A program made the position numbers and the translations under genes. Source: Arthrobacter sp. (GTDB taxonomy: Bacteria > Actinomycetota > Actinomycetes > Actinomycetales > Micrococcaceae). From it: a stretch of DNA of 12,858 nt. The stretch lies in the NCBI GenBank assembly GCA_030147325.1, contig JASLAA010000270.1:1-12858 (forward strand), read 5' to 3'. The notes under the pieces are model-generated. The model was not told where the DNA came from, made no database searches, and saw only the letters and a program-made list of their open reading frames with translations. Below are positions 5,678 through 12,163 of this stretch, piece by piece (the first letter of the stretch is position 1; each line of letters begins with the position of its first letter).

Positions 5678-6987
5678 CAGCCGGCTGCACCATCGACAGC
5701 GGCTGCGATGTTCGCGAGTGTCTGTTCCACCGGCTGGCCCTGGGTGAACGCGGCTTCGAGCTCGTCGCGGAGTTTCGGATTGATGGTCGCCATGGCGGGG
5801 GCGGTCAGCTGCTCGACGTCGGACGGCTCGAGCGTGGTGGCCTGCTCCACGAAGATCCCCGCGATGTCCGGCCGCGTCTGGTAGTCGAGCTCCGTGCCGA
5901 CCAGGCTGTTCAGCGTGGGCAGCTCCATGGCGCGGGTGCAGAAGTCCGACATCTGGTCGGGTTGCGTCATGAACTTCAGGAACTCGGCTGCCAGCTCCGG
6001 ATTGCGTGCGTTCTTCGTGGCCACCAGTGCGTTGCCGCCGAGGTCGCAGGCGCCGCGCTCGTCCCGGGGCAGGTAGGTGGCACTCCACTCGAAATCGGTG
6101 ATCGCCTCATCGAGGCTCGGGAGGACGAAGTTCCCGACGAATGCCATCGCCGTGGTGCCGGCGGAGAACGCCCCGTCGGCGTAGGTCGAGGATTTCACCG
6201 AACTGCTCGGTGGCACCAGTCCGTCCGTGAAGAAGCCCTGCGTGAAGGCGAGGGCTTTGGCCCCGGCGTCGGACTCGATCGCTGAACCCGTGAGGTCGTC
6301 GTTGAACAGCCGGCCGCCGGCCTGGAACAACCAGCTCAGCCAGCGCGTGGACCCGCCGAGCTGCCAGTTGTAGACGAAGGGGTAGAGGTCATCGGGAAGG
6401 GAGCCGCGGAGTTGCTCGGCAACCTGGCGGAACTCGTCCCAGGTCCAGGCGGAGTCGAGGCTGTCCGGCACGCTGGTGATGCCCGCCTGCTCGAAGAGGT
6501 CCGTCCGGTAGACGAGCGCGGACGTGTCCGTCTGGTGCGGGACGCCGAACGGCTTGCCGTCGTACTGGACCGCCTGCCACATCGCGGGCAGGAACTCCTC
6601 GCCGGCTGCAGCATCGAAGTAGCTGCTGAGGTCCAGGAGCTGGTCCTGGCTGCTGTAGGCGCCGATGGTGCCGTAGTCCACGCGGAAGAGGTCGGGGGCG
6701 GTGTCGGACTGCAGCTGTGCGTCGATGTTCTGGAAGATCTGTTCGTAGGGTACGAGGTTGAGCTCCACCGTGGTGCCGGGGTTTGCGGCCTCGAAAGCGG
6801 CGATTCCCCGCTTGAATCCCTCCTCCTCCGCTGGACTGCCCCAGGTGGTGAACGTCAGGGTGTTCTCATCGCCGCTGCCGCCGCCGCTGGTGGTGCCGCC
6901 ACCGGAGAATCCGGCACAGCCGTTGAGCGCCGCTGCTGCGGCCAGGAAGCCGGCTCCGCCGAGGATCTGGCGTCGGGAAATGGTCAT
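5677..6987 (-). CDS. Sugar ABC transporter substrate-binding lipoprotein (CUT1)
   Basis: 436 residues, the usual size for a family-1 solute-binding protein. The N-terminus MTISRRQILGGAGFLAAA combines a twin-arginine-like SRRQIL (4-9) with a lipobox LNGC (21-24). Export may therefore be by Tat, followed by lipidation at C24. A Gly/Ser linker (about 26-40) leads into the binding domain, which opens LTFTTWGSPAEEEGF. The aromatic residues that would stack on a sugar are plentiful, but the ligand cannot be named. The ATG at 6987 has GGAGGG about 8 nt upstream. First gene of a three-gene operon with two permeases; no regulator, glycosidase or ATPase is next to it. It is preceded by a likely promoter near 7017-7022 and a hairpin separating it from the GNAT gene. 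Confidence 0.9.
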   Translation of the reverse strand: MTISRRQILGGAGFLAAAAALNGCAGFSGGGTTSGGGSGDENTLTFTTWGSPAEEEGFKRGIAAFEAANPGTTVELNLVPYEQIFQNIDAQLQSDTAPDLFRVDYGTIGAYSSQDQLLDLSSYFDAAAGEEFLPAMWQAVQYDGKPFGVPHQTDTSALVYRTDLFEQAGITSVPDSLDSAWTWDEFRQVAEQLRGSLPDDLYPFVYNWQLGGSTRWLSWLFQAGGRLFNDDLTGSAIESDAGAKALAFTQGFFTDGLVPPSSSVKSSTYADGAFSAGTTAMAFVGNFVLPSLDEAITDFEWSATYLPRDERGACDLGGNALVATKNARNPELAAEFLKFMTQPDQMSDFCTRAMELPTLNSLVGTELDYQTRPDIAGIFVEQATTLEPSDVEQLTAPAMATINPKLRDELEAAFTQGQPVEQTLANIAAAVDGAAG

Positions 6988-7007
6988 CGTCGTGCCCTCC
7001 GTGTCAG

Positions 7008-7022
7008 GTTGGTCACAACGTA
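7008..7022 (-). promoter_or_regulatory. Possible promoter/operator of the sugar ABC operon
   Basis: TACGTT at 7022-7017 on the minus strand fits a -10 box and gives a leader of about 22 nt that contains GGAGGG. The -35 position (7045-7040) reads GCGACG, a weak match. GTTG-GTCA-CAAC (7008-7019) is a 4-4-4 inverted repeat overlapping the box. It could be an operator but is short enough to arise by chance. Confidence 0.35.
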
Positions 7023-7034
7023 CAGCACCCCACC

Positions 7035-7065
7035 GACGCCGTCGCCGCTCTTGCGGGCGGGCGTC
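7035..7065 (-). terminator. Hairpin between the GNAT gene and the ABC operon
   Basis: An outer stem GACGCC/GGCGTC (7035-7040 with 7060-7065) and an inner stem CCGC/GCGG (7045-7048 with 7053-7056) enclose a four-base loop. It starts about 42 nt after the GNAT stop and ends before the ABC operon's -10 box, a sensible place for termination. There is no T-run. Confidence 0.4.
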
Positions 7066-7107
7066 TTCCGTACTAGGAGCAGCCGCGCGAGGATCGCCGG
7101 GAGCCCG

Positions 7108-7629
7108 TCAGTCCCAGCCGATCGGCGTCGTGGTGCCCGACAGCCAGTCGTCCCGCAGCATCGCGTAGGCCACGGCGCCCACGAACCCATCACCGGCCGG
7201 CCAGCCCTGGCGATAGAAGGATTCCTGGACGAACCGGGCGGACAGGAACGCCCTGCGCATCGCGAGGTTGTCCTCGCGCGTCTGTCCCTCGAAACGCCGG
7301 GGCTGTGGAGGCGAGGTGAACACGAGGTCCGCGAGGGCCGTCAGGGTCGCGGTGCCGATACCCCTGCCCCGTGACCCCTCCGCCAACCGGAGGTCGAACA
7401 TCGGTGTGTCGTCCTGCAGGTCCTCGACGACGACGACGCCATGGCGGCCGTCCTCGTCATCGACCCAGTAGCCCTGGGAATAGTCGGACCAGAACCGACC
7501 GCTGTCCACCGAGCGCTGCGCGCTCTCCCGGGTGTGGGAGGCGAGGACATGGAACGGGAAGGGCGACGCGGCGAGGAAGTCCACGACCGCCGGGCCGTCG
7601 TCGGGCCCCATCCTGGTGAGGACGATCAT
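7108..7629 (-). CDS. GNAT-family N-acetyltransferase
   Basis: 173 residues. The acetyl-CoA pyrophosphate-binding motif A is seen as SRGRGIGTATL (86-96, R87-G-R-G90-I-G92), preceded by the MFDLRL strand (77-82) and followed by RFEGQTREDNLAMRRAF (112-128), the usual region where the neighbour of the acyl acceptor lies. It ends with a TTTPIGWD tail. The acceptor (small molecule or protein amine) cannot be read. The ATG at 7629 overlaps the aldo-keto reductase stop as TGATG and no Shine-Dalgarno is visible, so translation is probably coupled. Possible upstream in-frame starts lie inside the aldo-keto reductase gene and are rejected. Co-transcription links it to the reductase, but no shared pathway is evident. 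Confidence 0.87.
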   Translation of the reverse strand: MIVLTRMGPDDGPAVVDFLAASPFPFHVLASHTRESAQRSVDSGRFWSDYSQGYWVDDEDGRHGVVVVEDLQDDTPMFDLRLAEGSRGRGIGTATLTALADLVFTSPPQPRRFEGQTREDNLAMRRAFLSARFVQESFYRQGWPAGDGFVGAVAYAMLRDDWLSGTTTPIGWD

Positions 7630-8603
7630 CAGAAACCGACGAGGGGGTGGGGCACGTAGTGCTCCTCGAGCGCGCGTACCTCGTCCTCCGTCAGCTCGAG
7701 CTCGAGCGATGCGAGGGCATCCTCGAGGTGCTGCGGCTTGCCGACGCCGACGATCGGCGCGGACACGACCGGATTGCGCGACACCCAGGCGAGTGCCACC
7801 TGCGCGCGGGCCACTCCTCGTGCCTCGGCTACGGCACCCACGGCGTCGGAGACGCGGCGGTCGGCGTCGAGGGTTCCATAGAGGGTCTTGCCGAAGGAGT
7901 CGGTCTCCGAGCGGGACGTCGTCTCGTCCCAGGCCCTGGCGAGCTTGCCGCGGGCGAGGGGGCTCCACGGCAGGACACCGATGCCCTGGTCGGCGCAGAG
8001 CCCGTACATCTCGCGTTCCTCCTCGCGGTTGATGAGGTTGTAATGGTCCTGCATCGTCACGAAGGGGGTCCATCCGTTGAGTCGCTGCAGGTACAGCGCC
8101 TTCGAGAACTGCCACGCATACATGGAGGACGCTCCGAGGTAGCGCACCTTGCCCGCCTTCACGACGTCGTGCAGCGCCTCCAGGGTCTCCTCGAGCGGCG
8201 TCTCCGGATCGAACCGGTGGATCTGGTAGAGGTCCACGTAGTCCGTGCCCAGGCGGCGCAGGCTGTTGTCCAGTTCCGCGAGGATCGCCTTGCGGGACAG
8301 GCCGGCACCGTTGGGGCCCTCGTGCATGCGGCCGTGGACCTTCGTGGCGATGACGGTGTCCTCCCGCCGGGTGAACTCGGCGAGCGCGCGTCCCACGATC
8401 TCCTCGCTCGAACCGTCCGAGTAGACGTTCGCCGTGTCGAAGAAATTGATGCCTGCGTCCACCGCGGCCCGGATCAGGGGCCGGCTCTCCTCCTCGGACA
8501 GCGTCCACTCGTGGTTGCCGCGATGCGGCTCCCCGTAGCTCATGCAGCCGAGGGCGAGGGGCGAGATGTCGAGACCTGTGGAGCCGAGTTTCACGTAGCG
8601 CAT
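7629..8603 (-). CDS. Aldo-keto reductase, YajO/IolS-like
   Basis: 324 residues forming a (beta/alpha)8 NADPH-dependent reductase of aldehydes or ketones. The catalytic tetrad is complete: D56 in FFDTANVYSDG, Y61, K88 in IATKVHG and H129 in YQIHRFD. The opening MRYVKLGSTGLDISPLALGC and the insertion SYGEPHRGNHEW (22-33) resemble E. coli YajO-like and oxidoreductase-Tas/IolS groups. Assignment below superfamily is by resemblance. The physiological substrate is unknown and the protein should be cytosolic. The ATG at 8603 has AGAGG about 8 nt upstream. It heads a two-gene transcript with the GNAT gene and is divergent from the AI-2E gene, 90 bp away. Confidence 0.9.
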   Translation of the reverse strand: MRYVKLGSTGLDISPLALGCMSYGEPHRGNHEWTLSEEESRPLIRAAVDAGINFFDTANVYSDGSSEEIVGRALAEFTRREDTVIATKVHGRMHEGPNGAGLSRKAILAELDNSLRRLGTDYVDLYQIHRFDPETPLEETLEALHDVVKAGKVRYLGASSMYAWQFSKALYLQRLNGWTPFVTMQDHYNLINREEEREMYGLCADQGIGVLPWSPLARGKLARAWDETTSRSETDSFGKTLYGTLDADRRVSDAVGAVAEARGVARAQVALAWVSRNPVVSAPIVGVGKPQHLEDALASLELELTEDEVRALEEHYVPHPLVGF

Positions 8604-8638
8604 GGGTAACCTCTGCTGGTGGCGGGCAGTGTGGCTCC

Positions 8639-8644
8639 ACCCTA
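8639..8644 (-). promoter_or_regulatory. -10 box for the aldo-keto reductase operon
   Basis: TAGGGT on the minus strand fits TANNNT, giving a start near 8632 and a leader of about 29 nt with AGAGG before the ATG. The -35 region is not convincing. Confidence 0.4.
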
Positions 8645-8681
8645 GCCCGGCCGCGCCCGTGCCGACCGTCCGCTACTAGGG

Positions 8682-8694
8682 CAGGATGATCCTG
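8682..8694 (+). promoter_or_regulatory. 13-bp palindrome over the translation start of the AI-2E gene
   Basis: CAGGAT-G-ATCCTG is a perfect 6-1-6 palindrome whose last base is the G of the GTG start. It contains AGGA (8683-8686), 7 nt from the start, which can act as Shine-Dalgarno. CAGGAT also sits at the -10 distance for a leaderless start. Which role applies cannot be decided from sequence. Confidence 0.4.
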
Positions 8695-10106
8695 TGACAG
8701 AAGAGAAGACCGATGCCTCGGACGGCCCTGGCGCACCGGACCGGAAGGGCCGGCGCTGGAAGCCCCGCCCCGCCGCAGCCCCGCAGGCCCACGGTTCGTC
8801 CGTGGCCCGGCGCTTCAAGCCGCACGCCTTCGCGAATGGCCTGACGGCGAGCGCCGCGTGGACGGGCCGCGCCATCATCGTCCTTGCGGGCCTCGTGATC
8901 CTCTGGTACATCACGAAGGCCCTGTGGTCGATCGTCCTGCCCACGCTGTTCGCCCTGCTCCTGGCCTCGGTGCTCTGGCCCGTCAACCGGCTGCTCCGCC
9001 GGATCCTGCCGAAGGTCCTCGCTGCCGTCGTGACGCTCTTCGCCTTCATCGGGGCGGTCGTCGGGGTCGGTGCCCTGACCATTCCTGCCATCGCGAGCGG
9101 TATGACGGAGCTCTCGGCCTTGGCCCGCGACAACATCGCGGACCTCATCGATTTCGCCGCCGGTCCGCCGCTGGACCTCGACGTCGCCGACCTGGACCAG
9201 GTGGTGGACACAGCCCTCGTGCAGGTCCAGGCGAATGCGGGGAACGTCGTCAGCGGTATCACCACCGGGCTGAGCGAGCTGACCTCGGGAACGGTCGTCG
9301 TCCTGCTCGCCCTGGTCTTCACGTTCTTCTGCCTCAAGGACGGCGACCGCTTTCTGCCGTGGGCGTCGAGCTGGACGAACTCGGCCGCGTTCGCCCACGC
9401 GGCGTCCATCGCCGACGGAGCCTGGAAGACGCTGTCCTCCTACATCGTCGCCCAGGCGACGGTGGCGCTCGTCGATTCGGTCTTCATCGGGCTGGGCCTC
9501 GTGCTGCTGGACATCCCCCTGGCCGTCCCGCTCGCCGTGCTCGTCTTCTTCTCGGCCTTCATTCCCGTGGTCGGCGCCATCGTCTCCGGCCTCGTCGCGA
9601 CGCTCGTCGCGTTCCTGGCGTACGGGTGGGTCACCGCGCTGATCGTGCTGGGGCTCGTGGTGCTCGTGCAGCAGCTCGAGAGCAACTTCATCCAGCCTCT
9701 GCTGGTGGGCCGGACGCTCGAGATCCACCCCGCCGTCGTGCTCGCCTCCGTCACGGCAGGGGGCACGATCTTCGGCATCATCGGTGCGTTCCTCGCCGTC
9801 CCGACGACGGCGGTGGCGATCGTCGTCCTGCGGTATCTGAAGGAGCAGTCGATCGAGTACCGACCCGAGACCGGCGTCGCCTCGGGACGCACTCCTGGTG
9901 CTGCCGCGTCGTCGGGGGGCTCCGGTGCACCGCCCGGCTCGGGCTCGGACATGGGCTGGGCCTCGGACTCCGGCTCCGGCTCCGGCTCGGACTCCGGCTC
10001 CGGCTCCGGCTCGGACTCGGGCTCGGACTCCGCTTCAGACATGGGCTCGGATTCCGTGGCCGATGGCGGCCCGGTGAGCCACCGCCGGGAGCCGCGGGGT
10101 GGCTGA
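8694..10106 (+). CDS. AI-2E family transporter with Ser/Gly/Asp repeat tail
   Basis: 470 residues, GTG start. Residues 1-50 are hydrophilic and basic. The membrane part (about 58-380) shows hydrophobic segments near 58-73, 78-96, 108-132, 198-212, 252-272, 277-305, 308-326 and 352-379. The family hallmarks FFSAFIPVVGAIVSG (285-299) and QPLLVGRTLEIHPAVVL (334-350) are present. Family members were first linked to autoinducer-2 export (E. coli TqsA/YdgG), while others act as Na+/H+ antiporters, so the substrate is not assignable. After about 400 the protein becomes Gly/Ser-rich, with an exact SDSGSGSG octapeptide twice and a diverged third copy (424-447), followed by a basic end. The tail should be cytoplasmic and disordered. 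The hydroxyacid dehydrogenase gene overlaps its end by 8 nt. Confidence 0.88.
   Translation: MTEEKTDASDGPGAPDRKGRRWKPRPAAAPQAHGSSVARRFKPHAFANGLTASAAWTGRAIIVLAGLVILWYITKALWSIVLPTLFALLLASVLWPVNRLLRRILPKVLAAVVTLFAFIGAVVGVGALTIPAIASGMTELSALARDNIADLIDFAAGPPLDLDVADLDQVVDTALVQVQANAGNVVSGITTGLSELTSGTVVVLLALVFTFFCLKDGDRFLPWASSWTNSAAFAHAASIADGAWKTLSSYIVAQATVALVDSVFIGLGLVLLDIPLAVPLAVLVFFSAFIPVVGAIVSGLVATLVAFLAYGWVTALIVLGLVVLVQQLESNFIQPLLVGRTLEIHPAVVLASVTAGGTIFGIIGAFLAVPTTAVAIVVLRYLKEQSIEYRPETGVASGRTPGAAASSGGSGAPPGSGSDMGWASDSGSGSGSDSGSGSGSDSGSDSASDMGSDSVADGGPVSHRREPRGG
9963..10034 (+). repeat. 24-bp tandem repeat encoding SDSGSGSG
   Basis: Two identical 24-bp copies (9963-9986 and 9987-10010), then a diverged third (10011-10034) encoding SDSGSDSA. 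The unit is built from hexamers of TCC/TCG, GGC and GAC codons and lies in frame with the AI-2E gene. Length change by slippage would keep the frame because 24 is a multiple of 3. Confidence 0.85.
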
Positions 10107-11079
10107 ACGACCCGTCGTCGCCGTCCTGCAGGGGGAGCGTCCCGTCCGTGGTCTCGAGCGGATCGCGGAGGTGGCCGAGGTCCGGGTGGCAGCGGCGGCA
10201 GGGTTGGGCGACGCCCTCGCCGGCGCCGACGTGCTCTATCTCTGGGACTACTTCTCCGGAGCCCTCCCGGCGGCCTGGCACGCGGCCGGAAGCCTACGCT
10301 GGCTGCACGTCGCGGCCGCCGGGGTGGACAAGCTGCTGTTCCCCGAGCTCGTGGCGTCCGACGTCCTGGTGACCAACGCCCACGGTATCTTCGACCAACC
10401 GATGGCCGAATACGTCCTCGGTGCCATGCTGCACGCGGCGAAGGGCTTCGGTCCGCTGCGCGACCAGCAGCGGAACGAGAGGTGGGAGTGGCGGGAGGGC
10501 CGCAACATCGCCGGCACGCGGGCCCTCGTGGTCGGGACGGGCAGCATCGGCCGTGCCACGGCGCGGCTCCTGCGCGCGGTCGGCGTGCAGGTCGAGGGAG
10601 TAGGCCGGACCGCCGCCGGGCACGACGACGACTTCGGGCGTCTCCATGCGTCCGCCGACCTGGCTCGGGTTGTCGGGGACGCCGACTGGCTGATCCTCGT
10701 CGCGCCACTCACCCCGGCCACGGAGAACCTCGTGAGCGCGGAGGTCCTCGAGGCCCTGAAGGTCGGCGCCGTGCTGATCAACGTGGGGCGTGGACGGCTC
10801 GTCGACGAGGAAGCCCTGGTGCGCCGGCTCCGCGCCGGGACGCTGGCCGGAGCCGTGCTGGACACTTTCACCGTCGAACCGCTGCCCGCCGGGCACCCGC
10901 TGTGGTCGCTGCCCTCGGTGCTCGTCACCCCGCACATGGCGAGCAACGCGGACTCCTGGCTGGATGACCTCGCCGCGCAGTTCGAGCGGAACTTCCTGCT
11001 GTGGACGGACGGACGGCCGCTGCCCGGCGTCGTCGACAAGGAGCTCGGGTACGTGCCCTCGAAGCGGAGTAGCGGCTAG
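10099..11079 (+). CDS. D-2-hydroxyacid dehydrogenase, NAD(P)-dependent
   Basis: 326 residues. The central Rossmann motif is VVGTGSIGRATARLL (144-158), and the catalytic triad is R231 (NVGRGRLVDE), E260 (DTFTVEP) and H279 (VTPHMASN), as in D-isomer-specific 2-hydroxyacid dehydrogenases. Substrate-side residues VAAAGVDKL (71-79) correspond to the usual SxGxD loop, here AAGVD. No ACT or other regulatory domain is present, so it resembles GhrA/LdhA-type enzymes acting on small 2-oxoacids rather than SerA; the exact substrate is open. The GTG start at 10099 lies 8 nt before the end of the AI-2E gene, with GGGAG (10087-10091) 7 nt upstream, so the two are probably co-transcribed and coupled. Its TAG stop (11077-11079) interlocks with that of the facing gene. 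Confidence 0.9.
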   Translation: MAERPVVAVLQGERPVRGLERIAEVAEVRVAAAAGLGDALAGADVLYLWDYFSGALPAAWHAAGSLRWLHVAAAGVDKLLFPELVASDVLVTNAHGIFDQPMAEYVLGAMLHAAKGFGPLRDQQRNERWEWREGRNIAGTRALVVGTGSIGRATARLLRAVGVQVEGVGRTAAGHDDDFGRLHASADLARVVGDADWLILVAPLTPATENLVSAEVLEALKVGAVLINVGRGRLVDEEALVRRLRAGTLAGAVLDTFTVEPLPAGHPLWSLPSVLVTPHMASNADSWLDDLAAQFERNFLLWTDGRPLPGVVDKELGYVPSKRSSG

Positions 11080-12029
11080 GCCGATGCGCGCGACGCCGGG
11101 AGTGCGAGTTCCTCCCCCCACCACTGCAGGGTGTCTGCCAGCGCGACGGCGAGGGCCGTGGGAGCCAGTCCCAGGAGCTGCTCGGAGGCCGAGGAGTCCA
11201 TGACGAACGGGCGGTCGAACTGATAGGTCATCTCCGCGAACTCACGCATGGACGGAACCACCGCCGCGACACCCCGGATCAGCCAGCCCGGAGTGCCCCG
11301 GAGGGTCGGGACCCGCACGCCTGCCGAGGCCGCGAGAGCCTCGACGAGTGCGCGCTGTGTGAGGGGAGGCAGCGTCGGCGCGTGCAGGACCCGGTCCGGG
11401 GTCCGCGGAAGATCGGCGGCGGCGATCATCGCAGCGGCGAGATCAGGGACGTAGGTGAACGAGTGCGGGACGTCCGGGCTGCCGATCAGCTGGATGCTCT
11501 TCCCCCGCAGCAGCGCGGGGATCATCCGCTCGCCCACATGGGCTGTTCGTACCCTCGGGCCGAAGAAATCCGAGGCGACGACGGACACGGTGGCGGTTGC
11601 CGAGGCAGCCCGTGCGGTGAGGAGGTCAGTGCGGACCCCGCGCTTCCCGCTGTCCGCGGCCCGTTCCGAGTCCTCGGCCATGACGGCGTCGGGGCGGCTG
11701 TAGGAGTACAGGCTCTCGGGGAAGACGACGACGGCGCCCTGCCGCCCCGCAGCCTCCAGCACGGTCGCCTCCGCCGCCGGGAGTTCCTGCCTCCAGGCTG
11801 CGGCGGTGTAGGCGCTTCCGTGGATGCAGTGGAACACCGCTTCCGCTCCGGCCAGGGCTCCCGGGAGAGCCGCGGCATCCGAGGCGTCCACGCGGAGGCG
11901 CTCGACTCCCGGATGGTCCGGACCGCTGCCGGACCGGGTGAGGATCCGGACGGTGTTCCCGCGCCGGGCCAGCTGCTCGGCGATGGTCCAACCGACGGGT
12001 CCTGCTCCTGTGACGACGTACGTGCTCAT
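11076..12029 (-). CDS. NAD(P)-binding SDR/epimerase-like protein lacking the YxxxK pair
   Basis: 317 residues. The nucleotide motif TGAGPVG (7-13) and a Rossmann start MSTYVVTGAGPVGWTIAEQL are clear. ILTRSGSG (29-36) supplies Arg/Ser suited to NADP, as inference. The middle has FPESLYSYS (103-111), SDFFGPRVR (153-161) and HSFTYVPDLAAAM (189-201), typical of extended SDRs/NAD-dependent epimerases. The catalytic YxxxK expected near 128-135 reads SGKRGVRTD, with Lys/Arg where Tyr/Lys should be. This makes it an atypical SDR, possibly not a standard dehydrogenase. The ATG at 12029 has AAAGG 7 nt upstream; an in-frame start at 12116 would place 29 residues across the operator and lacks support. 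It is divergent from the TetR gene and probably repressed by its product. Its stop shares CTAG with the hydroxyacid dehydrogenase. Confidence 0.85.
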   Translation of the reverse strand: MSTYVVTGAGPVGWTIAEQLARRGNTVRILTRSGSGPDHPGVERLRVDASDAAALPGALAGAEAVFHCIHGSAYTAAAWRQELPAAEATVLEAAGRQGAVVVFPESLYSYSRPDAVMAEDSERAADSGKRGVRTDLLTARAASATATVSVVASDFFGPRVRTAHVGERMIPALLRGKSIQLIGSPDVPHSFTYVPDLAAAMIAAADLPRTPDRVLHAPTLPPLTQRALVEALAASAGVRVPTLRGTPGWLIRGVAAVVPSMREFAEMTYQFDRPFVMDSSASEQLLGLAPTALAVALADTLQWWGEELALPASRASA

Positions 12030-12059
12030 GATGGAGCCTTTCGTAAGGATGGAAAGGAA

Positions 12060-12074
12060 GAGAGCAGTGCTCTC
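12060..12074. promoter_or_regulatory. TetR operator 1 (putative)
   Basis: GAGAGCA-G-TGCTCTC is a perfect 7-1-7 palindrome centred on 12067. It lies at about +1 to +15 of the SDR/epimerase-like gene's predicted transcript, where a bound TetR dimer would block transcription. Confidence 0.75.
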
Positions 12075-12081
12075 GTTTCTC

Positions 12082-12110
12082 AGGATGGCGCAGATCGGTC
12101 GACACGTCAA
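12082..12110 (-). promoter_or_regulatory. Promoter of the SDR/epimerase-like gene
   Basis: On the minus strand TTGACG (12110-12105, 5 of 6 to consensus), a 17-bp spacer and CATCCT (12087-12082) form a plausible promoter with +1 near 12075. The first base of the -35 touches operator 2 and +1 abuts operator 1. Confidence 0.6.
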
Positions 12111-12122
12111 GAGCACCGCTCT
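12110..12122. promoter_or_regulatory. TetR operator 2 (putative)
   Basis: AGAGC-ACC-GCTCT is a perfect 5-3-5 palindrome with the same arms and spacing as the core of operator 1, centred on 12116, 49 bp away. A third, degenerate site lies at 12129-12141, with right arm GCTCT intact and left arm TGGGC matching at 3 of 5. It is on the TetR-gene side. Confidence 0.72.
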
Positions 12123-12163
12123 CTCAGGTGGGCGATGCTCTCGAACCGTGGGAGAGTGGAGCT

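Noticed and set aside
4700..5884. Long plus-strand open frame opposite the permeases
   Set aside because: Its translation is low complexity and rich in charged residues with no recognisable domain. The minus strand encodes clear permease motifs.
8676..9728. Long minus-strand open frame opposite the AI-2E gene
   Set aside because: Its Asp/Glu/Arg/Gly/Gln-rich translation is typical of the antisense of a GC-rich gene. The plus strand carries clear AI-2E family motifs.
9963..10034. Could the tandem repeat be a CRISPR array?
   Set aside because: Units are 24 bp, contiguous without spacers, and in frame within a gene encoding SDSGSGSG. It is a coding microsatellite-like repeat.
9440..10708. Long minus-strand open frame with a (SE)n/(PE)n repeat region
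   Set aside because: It is the antisense of the AI-2E tail repeat and the start of the hydroxyacid dehydrogenase; the low-complexity repeat comes from the Ser/Gly/Asp codons.
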